A stretch of DNA of 9,604 nt from contig CAPYQR010000052.1 in the NCBI GenBank assembly GCA_948742005.1, positions 1 to 9,604 on the forward strand. Direction: 5' to 3'. Position numbers and translations under genes: made by a program. The notes under the pieces are model-generated. The model had not been told where the DNA came from, did no database searches, and saw nothing but the letters and a program-made list of their open reading frames with translations. This document shows positions 1 to 9,604 of the stretch, piece after piece (position 1 is the first letter of the stretch; every line of letters starts with the position of its first letter). The DNA comes from an uncultured bacterium. GTDB taxonomy: Bacteria; Cyanobacteriota; Vampirovibrionia; Gastranaerophilales; Gastranaerophilaceae.

Positions 1-1182
1 AACCCAGTATAACAAATCCTTTGATTGGTCTTTGATTGTAACATAAGGGCTTTTATATTGTTTTTGATAAGGAACGCGAACGCCGTCATATTCAAATTCT
101 AACGAAGCTTTTAAAGATTGGTCATAATCAACCCCGAGCTCCACAACACATATCGGCGGTCTTTTTTCAAAAGAAAGTTTCTCCATTTCTTCCGACATAT
201 TAACAGTCATGACTTCTTTTAATTTCGGAAGTTCTTCATAGACAAACTTGCCGCCATCTGCATCTTTAATGTCTGAAAAGCTTGCTTTTGTTAAATATTG
301 TGGAATAACACTCACAGGAGCATCAACCTGAAAAATTACATCTTTATATCTTCCCCATTTTAGCTGACGGGAAAAATATCTGACTTCTTCAAAAGGATAA
401 ATTTCATCAATGTCATTGCGTTTCCAATACAAACTCAACAAAACATTACCAACGTATGAAACATTGACATCCAGACACAAATTCCAGATAGAATCCGAGA
501 ATCTGATTTTTTTGTGCGTTTTAGCATCAATTACATCATCAACTTTTGCTAAAATTTTGAAAAATTCATCAAATTTGTTAATCGAAACATCATACCAGCC
601 TGATTTTTTATCCAGTCGGGATTGTTTTAAAAGCATCTTAAAAAGCAAAACTTCGAGTTTTTGAGAATTATTAAGTTCAAAATCCTCATTTTCTTTTTGT
701 TTTAAAATAATTTGTTTAAAAACAGCCTCAAGGTCTCGGATTACTTTTTTTGTTGCGCGGTTCATAACAAGGATTGAAAAGAAATTCTGCCTGCGTTTAG
801 GGTTAAAATGAAAAATAAAATCACCCTGCGGATTTTCATTCATCGGCAGGTCTTCATCAATTAAATTCGGCTCAATGTTTAGTTTTTCGTATAAATATTC
901 ATCCCAAAAATAATTTTTTAAAGATGCAAAACCAAGTGCTATTGCATGCTTACACCAGGGTTCTTCTAAAGGACAGTTACACGTTGGTCTTGCTTCCGCT
1001 TTGGTGAATTTGATTCCTGTTTCGTAGTGTGATTTGAAATTTCCTTTTACCTTGGCACGGACTATGTTTTCATTGAATTTTAATTCTTCAACCATGCCTT
1101 TTTGAAAAGTTTCATAACCGCGGCGATAAGAACCGGGTTTGGAATTATCTTTAAGATATTTGTTGCTAAATGTATATTTCAC
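1..1182 (-). CDS. SWIM zinc-finger SNF2-family helicase, N-terminal part (cut by window edge)
   Basis: An open frame on the minus strand runs without a stop from a GTG at 1182 to the window edge, giving 394 residues. Residues 68-79 read CNCPLEEPWCKH, a CxC...CxH SWIM zinc-binding motif (C68, C70, C77, H79). Residues of about 270-390 look like the bacterial SNF2-associated domain: the stretch EELPKLKEVMTVNMSEEMEK is followed by a beta-rich LEFEYDGVRVPY segment. Bacterial proteins of this family carry SWIM, then the SNF2-associated domain, then a two-lobed SNF2 ATPase, usually exceeding 1000 residues. The ATPase is expected beyond the left edge and is not seen here. Such proteins are ATP-dependent DNA translocases of poorly defined role. 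The GTG start is chosen because a stop lies nine codons upstream in frame with no ATG between. The ribosome binding site is weak (GTGGA). The SIMPL gene terminator lies upstream, so the gene probably has its own promoter within 1183-1297, where I see only a poor -10-like TATAGA and no clear -35. Confidence 0.8.
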   Translation of the reverse strand, partial: MKYTFSNKYLKDNSKPGSYRRGYETFQKGMVEELKFNENIVRAKVKGNFKSHYETGIKFTKAEARPTCNCPLEEPWCKHAIALGFASLKNYFWDEYLYEKLNIEPNLIDEDLPMNENPQGDFIFHFNPKRRQNFFSILVMNRATKKVIRDLEAVFKQIILKQKENEDFELNNSQKLEVLLFKMLLKQSRLDKKSGWYDVSINKFDEFFKILAKVDDVIDAKTHKKIRFSDSIWNLCLDVNVSYVGNVLLSLYWKRNDIDEIYPFEEVRYFSRQLKWGRYKDVIFQVDAPVSVIPQYLTKASFSDIKDADGGKFVYEELPKLKEVMTVNMSEEMEKLSFEKRPPICVVELGVDYDQSLKASLEFEYDGVRVPYQKQYKSPYVTIKDQSKDLLYWV

Positions 1183-1297
1183 AAAAAATCCACGACAAAC
1201 TGCATTTTAATAAACAAGCGCACATAAAAGCTAAAACCGCAAAACAGTTATTCTATATTGTGCGAACACTTATAAGATATCATTATCAAGGTAAAAA

Positions 1298-1333
1298 TGC
1301 AAGAGTTATTTTTAAAAATTAATAACTCTTGCA
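1298..1333 (-). terminator. Rho-independent terminator after the SIMPL gene
   Basis: A perfect 13-base inverted repeat (1298-1310 against 1321-1333; core GCAAGAGTTATT) encloses a 10-base A/T loop. Read on the minus strand, the hairpin is followed directly by a short T run (ATTTTTACC). It starts 8 bases past the stop codon of the SIMPL gene, the usual place for an intrinsic terminator. It separates the ligA-SIMPL unit from the helicase gene. Confidence 0.8.
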
Positions 1334-1340
1334 AAAAATT

Positions 1341-4141
<2,801 letters not shown>

Positions 4142-4888
4142 ATGAGCATTGTTAAACTTTTAGAAAAAAACTTAAAAAGAACAATTTTTACAACCCCCTC
4201 TCACAATCAAAACCCTCTTTTTTCAAAAAATTACCGCAAATTTTTCAAAGATGATTTCTCAGAAATTGAGGGATTTGATAATCTGTCAAATCCTAAAGGT
4301 TCTATTTTTGCGGCACAAGGAAGAGCAGCAGAGATAATCGGTTCAAAACAAACATTTTTCCTGACGCAAGGTGCAACAACAGGAATTTTAGCATCCATGA
4401 AAGCTTTAATCAACCCGGGAGAGAGAGTTTTAGCGGCGCGCAACTGTCATAAATCAGTCTATAGCGGATTAATAATAACAGCAGGTTTTGTTGATTGGTT
4501 CATGCCCGAAATTGATAAAGATTGGGGAATTTACACTAAGATTGACCCTGTAAAACTTGATACAACCCTACAAATGAACAATTATAAAGTCTTTATTATG
4601 ACAAATCCAACTTACGAGGGAGTTAATTCCGATATTAAAGAAATTGCCCAAATTTGCAGGAAAAACAAGGTTTATTTAATCGTTGACGAATCCCATGGCA
4701 GCTTATATAATTTCAGCGCTGATTTACCTGATTCTGCTATTGCATCAGGAGCGGATGTTTCAATTAATTCGCTCCACAAAACAGCAGGTGCTTTAAATCA
4801 ATGTGCAATTTTAAATATTTCAAAAAATATTCAAAATATTGAAAACGAAACCTTTCAAAACGCAGTCAATCTCTTCCAGAAATTCTGA
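4142..4888 (+). pseudogene. Orn/Lys/Arg decarboxylase family, N-terminal fragment of a broken gene
   Basis: This 248-residue piece holds most of the PLP-binding (fold type I) large domain of a short, Bacillus SpeA/YaaO-like ornithine/lysine/arginine decarboxylase. Visible signatures are TPSHNQ near residue 18, the glycine-rich QGATTGILASMKAL (76-89) that contacts the cofactor phosphate, RNCHKSVY (100-107), DESHGSLYNF (182-191) with the pyridine-contacting Asp182 and His185, and SLHKTAGALNQ (210-220) with the predicted Schiff-base Lys213. The frame ends at a TGA (4886-4888) just after NLFQ. Intact relatives continue there with a T/S-TSPSY-type motif and the rest of the domain. The continuation is found in another frame (next entry). 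The substrate cannot be told from sequence. The ATG at 4142 has no recognisable ribosome binding site. The fragment is probably inactive, because it lacks the C-terminal domain and part of the active-site surroundings. Confidence 0.8.
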
Positions 4889-5426
4889 AAACGGCAGAAA
4901 AAAAATTGACGATTTGCTTTATGAAATTGAAAAAATAAAAGAATTTTTAATAAAGTTTGACATTGAATTTTATGAAGATGAAAACCATGATTTAACAAAA
5001 ATTTTTCTGCGCAAAAAAGGGCTTACAGGCTTTTGTTTGTCAGATATTATGTTTAATAATTTTAATATTGAAGATGAGCTCAACAATTCAATCGGATGTC
5101 TTTATTTAACAGGAATCGGAACAACAAAACAAAAACTTGAAAAATTAAAATCCGCATTAAAAAAAATCAAAGTTGATGAATTTTCTTCAAATGAACAAAA
5201 CACAGCCCTTGAAACAACTTTCCAGCCTTATCCGCTTGTAAAATTACAGCCTGTTGAAGCTTATAACAAAAGAATCACTTATATTAAAAAAAGCGATTCT
5301 TTATTGAAAATTTCAAATGAGCTGATTTTGCCTTATCCTCCGGGAATTGGGATTTTATATCCCGGAGAAGCAATTCAAAACTGGCATTTGGATTATTTAA
5401 ACAATGATGTAAAAATCATTATTTAA
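4839..5426 (+). pseudogene. Orn/Lys/Arg decarboxylase family, C-terminal fragment of the same broken gene
   Basis: The frame is open from 4839, but only from about 4881 (NSENGRKKIDDLLYEIEK) does it look like the family. What follows resembles the end of the large domain and the C-terminal Orn/Lys/Arg decarboxylase domain, with the diagnostic PYPPGIGILYPGEAI near the end and a natural stop at 5424-5426. The only upstream start is a TTG without a ribosome binding site, and the first in-frame ATG falls about 68 residues in, so independent translation is doubtful. The change of frame lies between 4879 and 4881. The TSPSY-type motif expected between NLFQ and the NSENG segment is absent from both frames, so the lesion looks like a loss of a few tens of bases not divisible by three rather than a single-base slip. 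The stop overlaps that of the convergent gene on the minus strand. Confidence 0.75.
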
Positions 5427-7429
5427 GCTTCATGTTTTTCATTAACTACAACAGGAACATCAGCAACGTCTTCTTTTGTGACTTTGTGAGCTCTTTTTGT
5501 AACCATGACTTGTCCTTGAATATCATATTTTTCTTCAATTTCTTTGAGCTGCTCAGGGCTTGAAGCCATAAGTCCTGTTTGAGTGTTTACGCAAGAAATT
5601 GCATGTTTGCGCTCAAAATCTTCAAGCATAAATGCGCCGCTTACGATTTTCATTGATGTATCATATAAAGCATTAATCGTTCCGCAATCCGCCCAGGGTT
5701 CATCTGTCGGAACAGCGATTAATTTTTGCCCATTCAATATTCCTTTTGCGCGCGCAATTGTTTGACCGATATTGTTTCTGTTATCTTCCAATTGTTCAAT
5801 TGTGACATTAAAAATTTTGGCAAGTTTGCTTTTGATAACTTCATAATCTTCATCTTGAGAAATTGTCATAATAATTGGAACAAATTGTTTTGACCAATCT
5901 CTTGTTTCTTTGTTTTTATCTGTTTTTGAGAAAAACGGTTCAAACATTTCCAAAACTTCAAAAGCTTCATTTGAAACAGCAAATTGGAAAGTATTTGTTA
6001 AACATTTGCCGTCATGTTCATACCCTTCAGGGATTTCTTTAGGTTTTTCGGCAAATTCTAAAATTTCATTATTTTCACCCAATTTCATAATGCCGAAATT
6101 TCCTTTAGCATCTTGCGAGGGAACTTCTTTAGCAATCATAACAATTGCAGCCTTTCCTTGAGCCATTATTTCATTTGCTTTAATAACGGCATTTGTCATT
6201 CTGCTCATAGAATCATTAGGGAAAATCATTACTTGTTTTCTGTCGTTATATTGCATTTTCTTTTGCAATCCATCACTATAACCGCCGTTACCACGGTTTA
6301 TATCTTCGTTTTGATAAAATTTAACGTTCTTTCCTATTTCTAATTTTGAACAATCCAATAATCCTGCGTTATGAAGTGTTACAAATGTTGTTTCCATCGG
6401 GGTTAAGCCTGTAACGGTTCTAAAAACACCTTTGGTTGAAATAGCGCCATCAGGCTCGCCATGTAAAATGGCACTTGATGAAGCATTGGTATATTCTGCT
6501 CTTGAGCCGAAACCGCCTGCAAGCATTACAAGTTGAGTATCTTTAGCATGGGGTTGTGCGACAAATTGTTTTAATACAATTTCACCGCTGTTTATTTTGT
6601 CAATAAAAGTTTTAATTGAATCTTTAATTTCATTAACAAAACGTCCTTTTTCCATACCGATTACAATTTCAGTTCCCTCACCTATTGATTCTTTTGGAGA
6701 ATAGAGGTTAAAATCAACATCTTTTACTTTAAAAGGTTTGAAATCATTTTTAGTTTGAATTGCTCCGACTCTTAAAAGCCCTTGAGTTTGGTCTTTTTTT
6801 ATTATTTTACCTGCATTAGTCATTAAAACATCACTGCCGTCTTCAACAACCGCAACGAAATTGTCGCCTTTGTTGCCTTTTGTATTAACAACAAAAACAC
6901 GTTCTTTTGTACCTTCGCCGCGATGGTTTACGGGGGTTAATTTTACTTGAATATGTTCTATCAAATCTTTGCTTTTTTCGCCTGCTTTTGTAGCATCTTT
7001 TCCTCTGACAGCCATTTCAAAAAGCACATCTTGCGTATCTTTGTATGTATTTTCGCCAATTGCACGTGCTTGGTTTCTGATAAATCTTTCACCGATTTTG
7101 GTTGTTGTTTTTGCAGTATCTTCAACTTCAACCCTGTCGTCTTGTGTTTCAAATAAAAGCTTATTAATATCAATAACATTTCCTACAAATTCATCCCCGC
7201 AGGTTTTCATATCTCGGGTATGTTTATCAATTGCGCTTCTTAAGGAAGCTGTGAAATTGATTGATTTTGCAAGATTAAAATTGTAATTTTTAACTGCATT
7301 TGATGCCATTGTAGAAAAATTAAATTTTTGATGCTCTAATGAGTTTTGTTTTTGAGCATTTGTTTTGCCATTTAAAGCGGAATTGTAAAAGTTTTTTGCT
7401 TCATTAACGCCGTTAATGCTGTTAATCAT
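5423..7429 (-). CDS. Large protein with C-terminal sugar-nucleotidyltransferase-like domain
   Basis: The protein has 668 residues. From about residue 298 it resembles NTP-sugar nucleotidyltransferases of the GlgC/RmlA/GlmU type: LVMLAGGFGSR (300-310) as the nucleotide-binding loop, Lys333 before GLTPMETT matching the usual K...GkPmi segment, MIFPNDSMSRM (401-411) in the place of the metal-binding Asp region, GIMKLGENNEILEFAEKPKE (446-465) matching the family's G...I..F.EKP block, and WADCGTINALYD (579-590) matching W.D.GT...Y. These enzymes join a sugar phosphate to NTP; substrate and nucleotide cannot be predicted. Arg310 and Lys333 are about 13 residues further apart than usual. Residues 1-295 show no signal peptide or membrane segment and no domain I recognise. 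The region is rich in Lys, Asp and Asn, with a probable beta-rich part (about 160-260). The start has GAAAGGA (7437-7443) at 7 bases. The gene stands alone, divergent from dapB and convergent with the broken decarboxylase. Nucleotidyltransferase fold is likely; enzymatic activity is unproven. Confidence 0.75.
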   Translation of the reverse strand: MINSINGVNEAKNFYNSALNGKTNAQKQNSLEHQKFNFSTMASNAVKNYNFNLAKSINFTASLRSAIDKHTRDMKTCGDEFVGNVIDINKLLFETQDDRVEVEDTAKTTTKIGERFIRNQARAIGENTYKDTQDVLFEMAVRGKDATKAGEKSKDLIEHIQVKLTPVNHRGEGTKERVFVVNTKGNKGDNFVAVVEDGSDVLMTNAGKIIKKDQTQGLLRVGAIQTKNDFKPFKVKDVDFNLYSPKESIGEGTEIVIGMEKGRFVNEIKDSIKTFIDKINSGEIVLKQFVAQPHAKDTQLVMLAGGFGSRAEYTNASSSAILHGEPDGAISTKGVFRTVTGLTPMETTFVTLHNAGLLDCSKLEIGKNVKFYQNEDINRGNGGYSDGLQKKMQYNDRKQVMIFPNDSMSRMTNAVIKANEIMAQGKAAIVMIAKEVPSQDAKGNFGIMKLGENNEILEFAEKPKEIPEGYEHDGKCLTNTFQFAVSNEAFEVLEMFEPFFSKTDKNKETRDWSKQFVPIIMTISQDEDYEVIKSKLAKIFNVTIEQLEDNRNNIGQTIARAKGILNGQKLIAVPTDEPWADCGTINALYDTSMKIVSGAFMLEDFERKHAISCVNTQTGLMASSPEQLKEIEEKYDIQGQVMVTKRAHKVTKEDVADVPVVVNEKHEA

Positions 7430-7546
7430 TGTTTTGTCCTTTCAACACAAATTTAATACAACACAATTTATAGATTTAAATTAAAATCTGATGTTTTTTT
7501 ATATTAACAATCAAATCCTAAAAATACAAGTGTCGTGAAAAAAATT

Positions 7547-7558
7547 TTTTGCGCAAAA
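7547..7558. repeat. Perfect 12-base palindrome TTTTGCGCAAAA
   Basis: TTTTGCGCAAAA is its own reverse complement and directly follows an A-run/T-run (AAAAAAATTTTTT). It ends 16 bases before the proposed -35 of the dapB promoter. The GC core in an otherwise A/T-only stretch and the position make a regulator-binding site possible, but no known operator is recognised. Confidence 0.35.
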
Positions 7559-7574
7559 TCAAAAAAATAATTTC

Positions 7575-7604
7575 TTGTATTTTAAAACCCCAATGTGATA
7601 TACT
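7575..7604 (+). promoter_or_regulatory. Probable promoter of the dapB-asd-dapA operon
   Basis: A -35-like TTGTAT (7575-7580) and a -10 TATACT (7599-7604) are separated by 18 bases. Transcription would start near 7611, giving a leader of about 30 bases before the dapB start. That is too short for a lysine riboswitch. Confidence 0.55.
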
Positions 7605-7640
7605 ACATAAACAAAAACCAATTCAAAGGGGAGAAATATT

Positions 7641-8423
7641 TTGATTAAAACAGCAGTTGTCGGTGCATTAGGAAAAATGGGGCAAGAAGTTGTCAAACTT
7701 GTTCAAAACAGCCCTGATTTAGAACTTGTTTTAGTTTTAGACAAATTTAACGTTGGAGAAAAAATTGGAAATCTTACGATAAAAGATGATTTAGAAAAAT
7801 CGCTCACGGAAATTAAACCTGATATTGTTGTTGATTTTACGCAGCCATCTGTAATTTTTGAAAATATTAAAATTTATCAAAAAACAAAAACAAAAGCTGT
7901 TATTGGAACAACGGGCTTGGGAAGCGATAAGATTGAAGAAATCAAAAAGTTATCAAAAGAAAACAACACAGGGATTATTATTGCTCCTAATTTTTCAATC
8001 GGCGCAATTTTAATGATGCAATTTGCACAAACCGCTTCTAAATATTTTTCAAACGCAGAAATAATTGAATATCACCACAATCAAAAAAAAGATGCGCCCT
8101 CCGGAACTTCAATCAAAACGGCGCAATTAATGATTCAGGAAAATGACAATTTTAAACTCGGAAATTGCACAGAAACCGAAACCATAAAAGGTGCACGCGG
8201 CGGAAATTACGAAGAAAACAACAAGGGAAATATTCAAATCCATGCTGTCAGGATGCCCGGGTTTGTAGCAAGTCAAGAAGTAATTTTCGGATCTGACGGG
8301 CAGATATTAAAAATCCATCATGACACAATTAATAGAGAATGTTATATGTCGGGTGTTAAGCTTGCGATTGATTATTTATACAAAAATAACGAATTTATTT
8401 ATGGATTGGAGAATATATTATGA
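7641..8423 (+). CDS. dapB: 4-hydroxy-tetrahydrodipicolinate reductase DapB
   Basis: The 260-residue product is the usual size for DapB, the cytoplasmic enzyme that reduces hydroxy-tetrahydrodipicolinate with NAD(P)H in diaminopimelate and lysine synthesis. The N-terminal Rossmann loop VVGALGKMG (6-14) binds the dinucleotide, and GTTGL (89-93) and APNFSIGA (115-122) are family blocks. The active-site motif EYHHNQKKDAPSGT (143-156) carries His145, His146 and Lys149, equivalent to His159, His160 and Lys163 of E. coli. The C-terminal VRMPGFVASQEVIFG and HHDTINRECYMSGVKLAI blocks resemble cyanobacterial DapB. The start is TTG at 7641: no in-frame ATG fits, the Rossmann strand must begin here, and AAAGGGGAG (7625-7633) lies 7 bases upstream. 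The stop overlaps the asd start as ATGA, so translation is probably coupled. Confidence 0.96.
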   Translation: MIKTAVVGALGKMGQEVVKLVQNSPDLELVLVLDKFNVGEKIGNLTIKDDLEKSLTEIKPDIVVDFTQPSVIFENIKIYQKTKTKAVIGTTGLGSDKIEEIKKLSKENNTGIIIAPNFSIGAILMMQFAQTASKYFSNAEIIEYHHNQKKDAPSGTSIKTAQLMIQENDNFKLGNCTETETIKGARGGNYEENNKGNIQIHAVRMPGFVASQEVIFGSDGQILKIHHDTINRECYMSGVKLAIDYLYKNNEFIYGLENIL

Positions 8424-9442
8424 CAAACGAATTACCAAACATCGCGGTTTTAGGGGCAACAGGAGTTGTCGGCAGAGAAATTTTAAATATTTTAAAAGAA
8501 AATGATGTCAAATATAACTCTATTAAATTTTTAGCTTCAAAAAAAAGTGCAGGTTCAAAAATAGAATTTAAAGGCGAACAACATACAGTTATTGAAGCAA
8601 CAGATGAAGTTTTTAAAGATATCAATATCTGTCTTGCTTCAGCAGGCGGCGAAACAAGCAAACACTTTGCGCCGATTGCCGCAAAATACGGATGTGTATT
8701 TATTGACAATTCATCAGCTTTCAGAATGGATGATAATGTGCCTTTGGTTATCGCAGGGGTTAATGACGAGGATTTAAAGAAACATAAAGGAATTATCGCA
8801 AATCCGAATTGTTCAACTTCGCAATTAATGCTTCCCCTAAAAGCACTTGATAATAAATATAAAGTTAAAAGAATGATAGTTTCAACTTATCAAGCGGTTT
8901 CAGGAGCAGGGTTAAAAGCAATTAACGAATTGAGCGAAAACACAAAAGCAAATCTTGTCGGCATGCCTTATGAGCCGAGTGCTTTTAAATATGAAATCGG
9001 ATTTAATGTTATTCCACAGATTGATGTATTTTGCGAAAACGGTTACACAAAAGAAGAAATGAAAGTTACAAACGAAACAAGAAAAATTCTTCATTTCTCG
9101 CCCGATGTCAAAATTTCCTGCACAGCAGTAAGAGTTCCCGTTTATGTCGGACACTCGGAAGCTGTAAGTGTTGAATTTGAAAATAAGATTGAAGCAAATG
9201 ATGCACGCGAACTGCTCAAAACCACACAAGGAGTTGAAGTTATTGATGATATTAATAATTTCAAATATCCGACACCAAAAGATGCCGCAGGAAAAAACCC
9301 CGTATATGTCGGAAGAATAAGAAATTCAATTGCTTTTGATAACGGTCTTGATTTTTTCTGTGTTGCGGATAACTTAAGAATCGGCGCGGCGTTAAATACG
9401 GTCAGAATTGCGCAAAAAGTAATTGAAATGAAATTATGGTAA
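8420..9442 (+). CDS. asd: Aspartate-semialdehyde dehydrogenase
   Basis: The 340-residue protein matches bacterial Asd, which reduces aspartyl phosphate to aspartate semialdehyde with NADPH, the branch-point metabolite for lysine/diaminopimelate, threonine and methionine. Visible features: the NADP-binding loop VLGATGVVGRE (10-20), LASKKSAG (38-45), the SAGGETS block (74-80), NSSAFRM (97-103), the catalytic Cys131 in ANPNCSTSQL (128-136), QAVSGAG (158-164), KEEMK (211-215), and RVPVYVGHSE (238-247) with the expected active-site His245. The C-terminal DNLRIGAALNTV (318-329) is also typical. The start ATG overlaps the dapB stop (ATGA), with GGAG at 8408-8411 placed 8 bases upstream inside dapB. 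The dapA start follows 29 bases after the stop. All catalytic residues are present and nothing is odd. Confidence 0.97.
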   Translation: MTNELPNIAVLGATGVVGREILNILKENDVKYNSIKFLASKKSAGSKIEFKGEQHTVIEATDEVFKDINICLASAGGETSKHFAPIAAKYGCVFIDNSSAFRMDDNVPLVIAGVNDEDLKKHKGIIANPNCSTSQLMLPLKALDNKYKVKRMIVSTYQAVSGAGLKAINELSENTKANLVGMPYEPSAFKYEIGFNVIPQIDVFCENGYTKEEMKVTNETRKILHFSPDVKISCTAVRVPVYVGHSEAVSVEFENKIEANDARELLKTTQGVEVIDDINNFKYPTPKDAAGKNPVYVGRIRNSIAFDNGLDFFCVADNLRIGAALNTVRIAQKVIEMKLW

Positions 9443-9471
9443 TGTAAATTAATAACAAAGGAGCGGATAAA

Positions 9472-9604
9472 ATGGCACTAAGATGTGATTTGGGCGAATT
9501 AATAACGGCAATGGTTACGCCTTTTGATAAAGAAAAAAATGTTGATTACGACGGTGTTCAAAAAATAACAAGACATTTGCTTGACCAAAATACTGATGCA
9601 ATCG
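9472..9604 (+). CDS. dapA: 4-hydroxy-tetrahydrodipicolinate synthase DapA, N-terminal part (cut by window edge)
   Basis: The first 44 codons are present, from ATG at 9472 to the edge, with AAAGGAG (9457-9463) 8 bases upstream. The text LITAMVTPFDKEKNVDYDGV followed by HLLDQNTDAI matches the N-terminal strand and first helix of DapA. This aldolase-type enzyme condenses pyruvate with aspartate semialdehyde. The Schiff-base lysine and the GTTGE motif lie beyond the window. Position directly after asd supports DapA over related aldolases such as NanA or KDG aldolase. Confidence 0.92.
   Translation, partial: MALRCDLGELITAMVTPFDKEKNVDYDGVQKITRHLLDQNTDAI

Larger units (their letters stand above)
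7430..7640. promoter_or_regulatory. Divergent regulatory region between the nucleotidyltransferase gene and dapB
   Basis: These 211 AT-rich bases contain the dapB promoter (separate entry), the ribosome binding sites of both flanking genes, and presumably a promoter for the minus-strand gene, for which I cannot pick a convincing -35/-10 pair. Two symmetric elements are visible: the 12-base palindrome at 7547-7558 and a shorter AGATTT/AAATCT inverted repeat near 7471-7488. No open frame or structured riboswitch-like segment is apparent. Confidence 0.5.

Noticed and set aside
410..664. Plus-strand open frame of 84 codons antisense to the helicase gene
   Set aside because: The minus strand carries a clear SNF2-associated coding sequence throughout; the plus frame has no family likeness.
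1179..1205. Eight-codon upstream frame (ATG at 1205) whose TGA overlaps the helicase GTG start
   Set aside because: It has no ribosome binding site and is short enough to arise by chance; a leader-peptide role cannot be supported.
4870..4895. Programmed +1 frameshift producing a single decarboxylase polypeptide
   Set aside because: No slippery sequence or stimulatory hairpin is evident, and a shift here would still leave out the conserved TSPSY-type segment, so a deletion fits better.
5338..5367. 8-base inverted repeat CTCCGGGA/TCCCGGAG, possibly a terminator near the convergent gene ends
   Set aside because: It lies within the conserved PYPPGIGILYPGE codons (two Pro-Gly pairs produce the symmetry) and has no following T run on either strand.
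6947..7286. Plus-strand open frames of 69-105 codons opposite the nucleotidyltransferase gene
   Set aside because: They are Phe/Ser/Cys-rich, as expected for the reverse complement of an AT-rich coding sequence, and lack ribosome binding sites.
7605..7640. Lysine riboswitch ahead of dapB
   Set aside because: The predicted leader is only about 30 bases and shows no stem structure; a lysine riboswitch needs well over 150 bases.
8912..9229. Minus-strand 105-codon open frame opposite asd
   Set aside because: It is fully covered by asd with all catalytic motifs intact; the antisense product has the Cys/Phe-rich composition of a shadow frame.

Overview
The window is AT-rich and tightly packed, and almost every base is assigned to a conventional bacterial gene. 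The best hint of lineage is DapB. Its C-terminal block (VRMPGFVASQEVIFG, then HHDTINRECYMSGVKLAI) resembles the cyanobacterial form of the enzyme rather than the enterobacterial or Firmicutes form. An AT-rich genome with that DapB, no photosynthesis genes in view, AAAGGAG-type ribosome binding sites and a dapB-asd-dapA order suggests a non-photosynthetic relative of Cyanobacteria (Melainabacteria/Vampirovibrionia, for example gut Gastranaerophilales). This is an inference from motifs, not a database match.

Layout. Positions 1-1182 (minus) hold the first 394 codons of a SWIM zinc-finger SNF2-family helicase that runs off the left edge. Positions 1183-1340 are a short intergenic region with a strong minus-strand hairpin terminator (1298-1333). 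Positions 1341-4077 (minus) hold ligA (NAD-dependent DNA ligase) followed by a 20-base-overlapping gene for a secreted SIMPL-domain protein. Positions 4078-4141 are a very compact divergent promoter region with a tandem repeat. Positions 4142-5426 (plus) hold an Orn/Lys/Arg decarboxylase-family gene broken into two frames, apparently by a small internal deletion that also removed a conserved motif. Positions 5423-7429 (minus) encode a 668-residue protein with a C-terminal sugar-nucleotidyltransferase-like domain and about 295 N-terminal residues that I do not recognise. It converges on the broken gene with overlapping stop codons. Positions 7430-7640 are a divergent regulatory region. From 7641 to the right edge lies a lysine/diaminopimelate operon: dapB, asd and the first 44 codons of dapA.

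How the genes work together. Asd makes aspartate semialdehyde, DapA condenses it with pyruvate, and DapB reduces the product to tetrahydrodipicolinate, so the right-hand operon supplies diaminopimelate for peptidoglycan and lysine. LigA and the SNF2 protein both act on DNA, but the terminator between them argues against one shared transcript. No CRISPR array, insertion sequence, tRNA, rRNA, phage gene or recognisable defence cassette is visible. The items most worth a second look are the unusual nucleotidyltransferase fusion and the deletion-type break in the decarboxylase gene.
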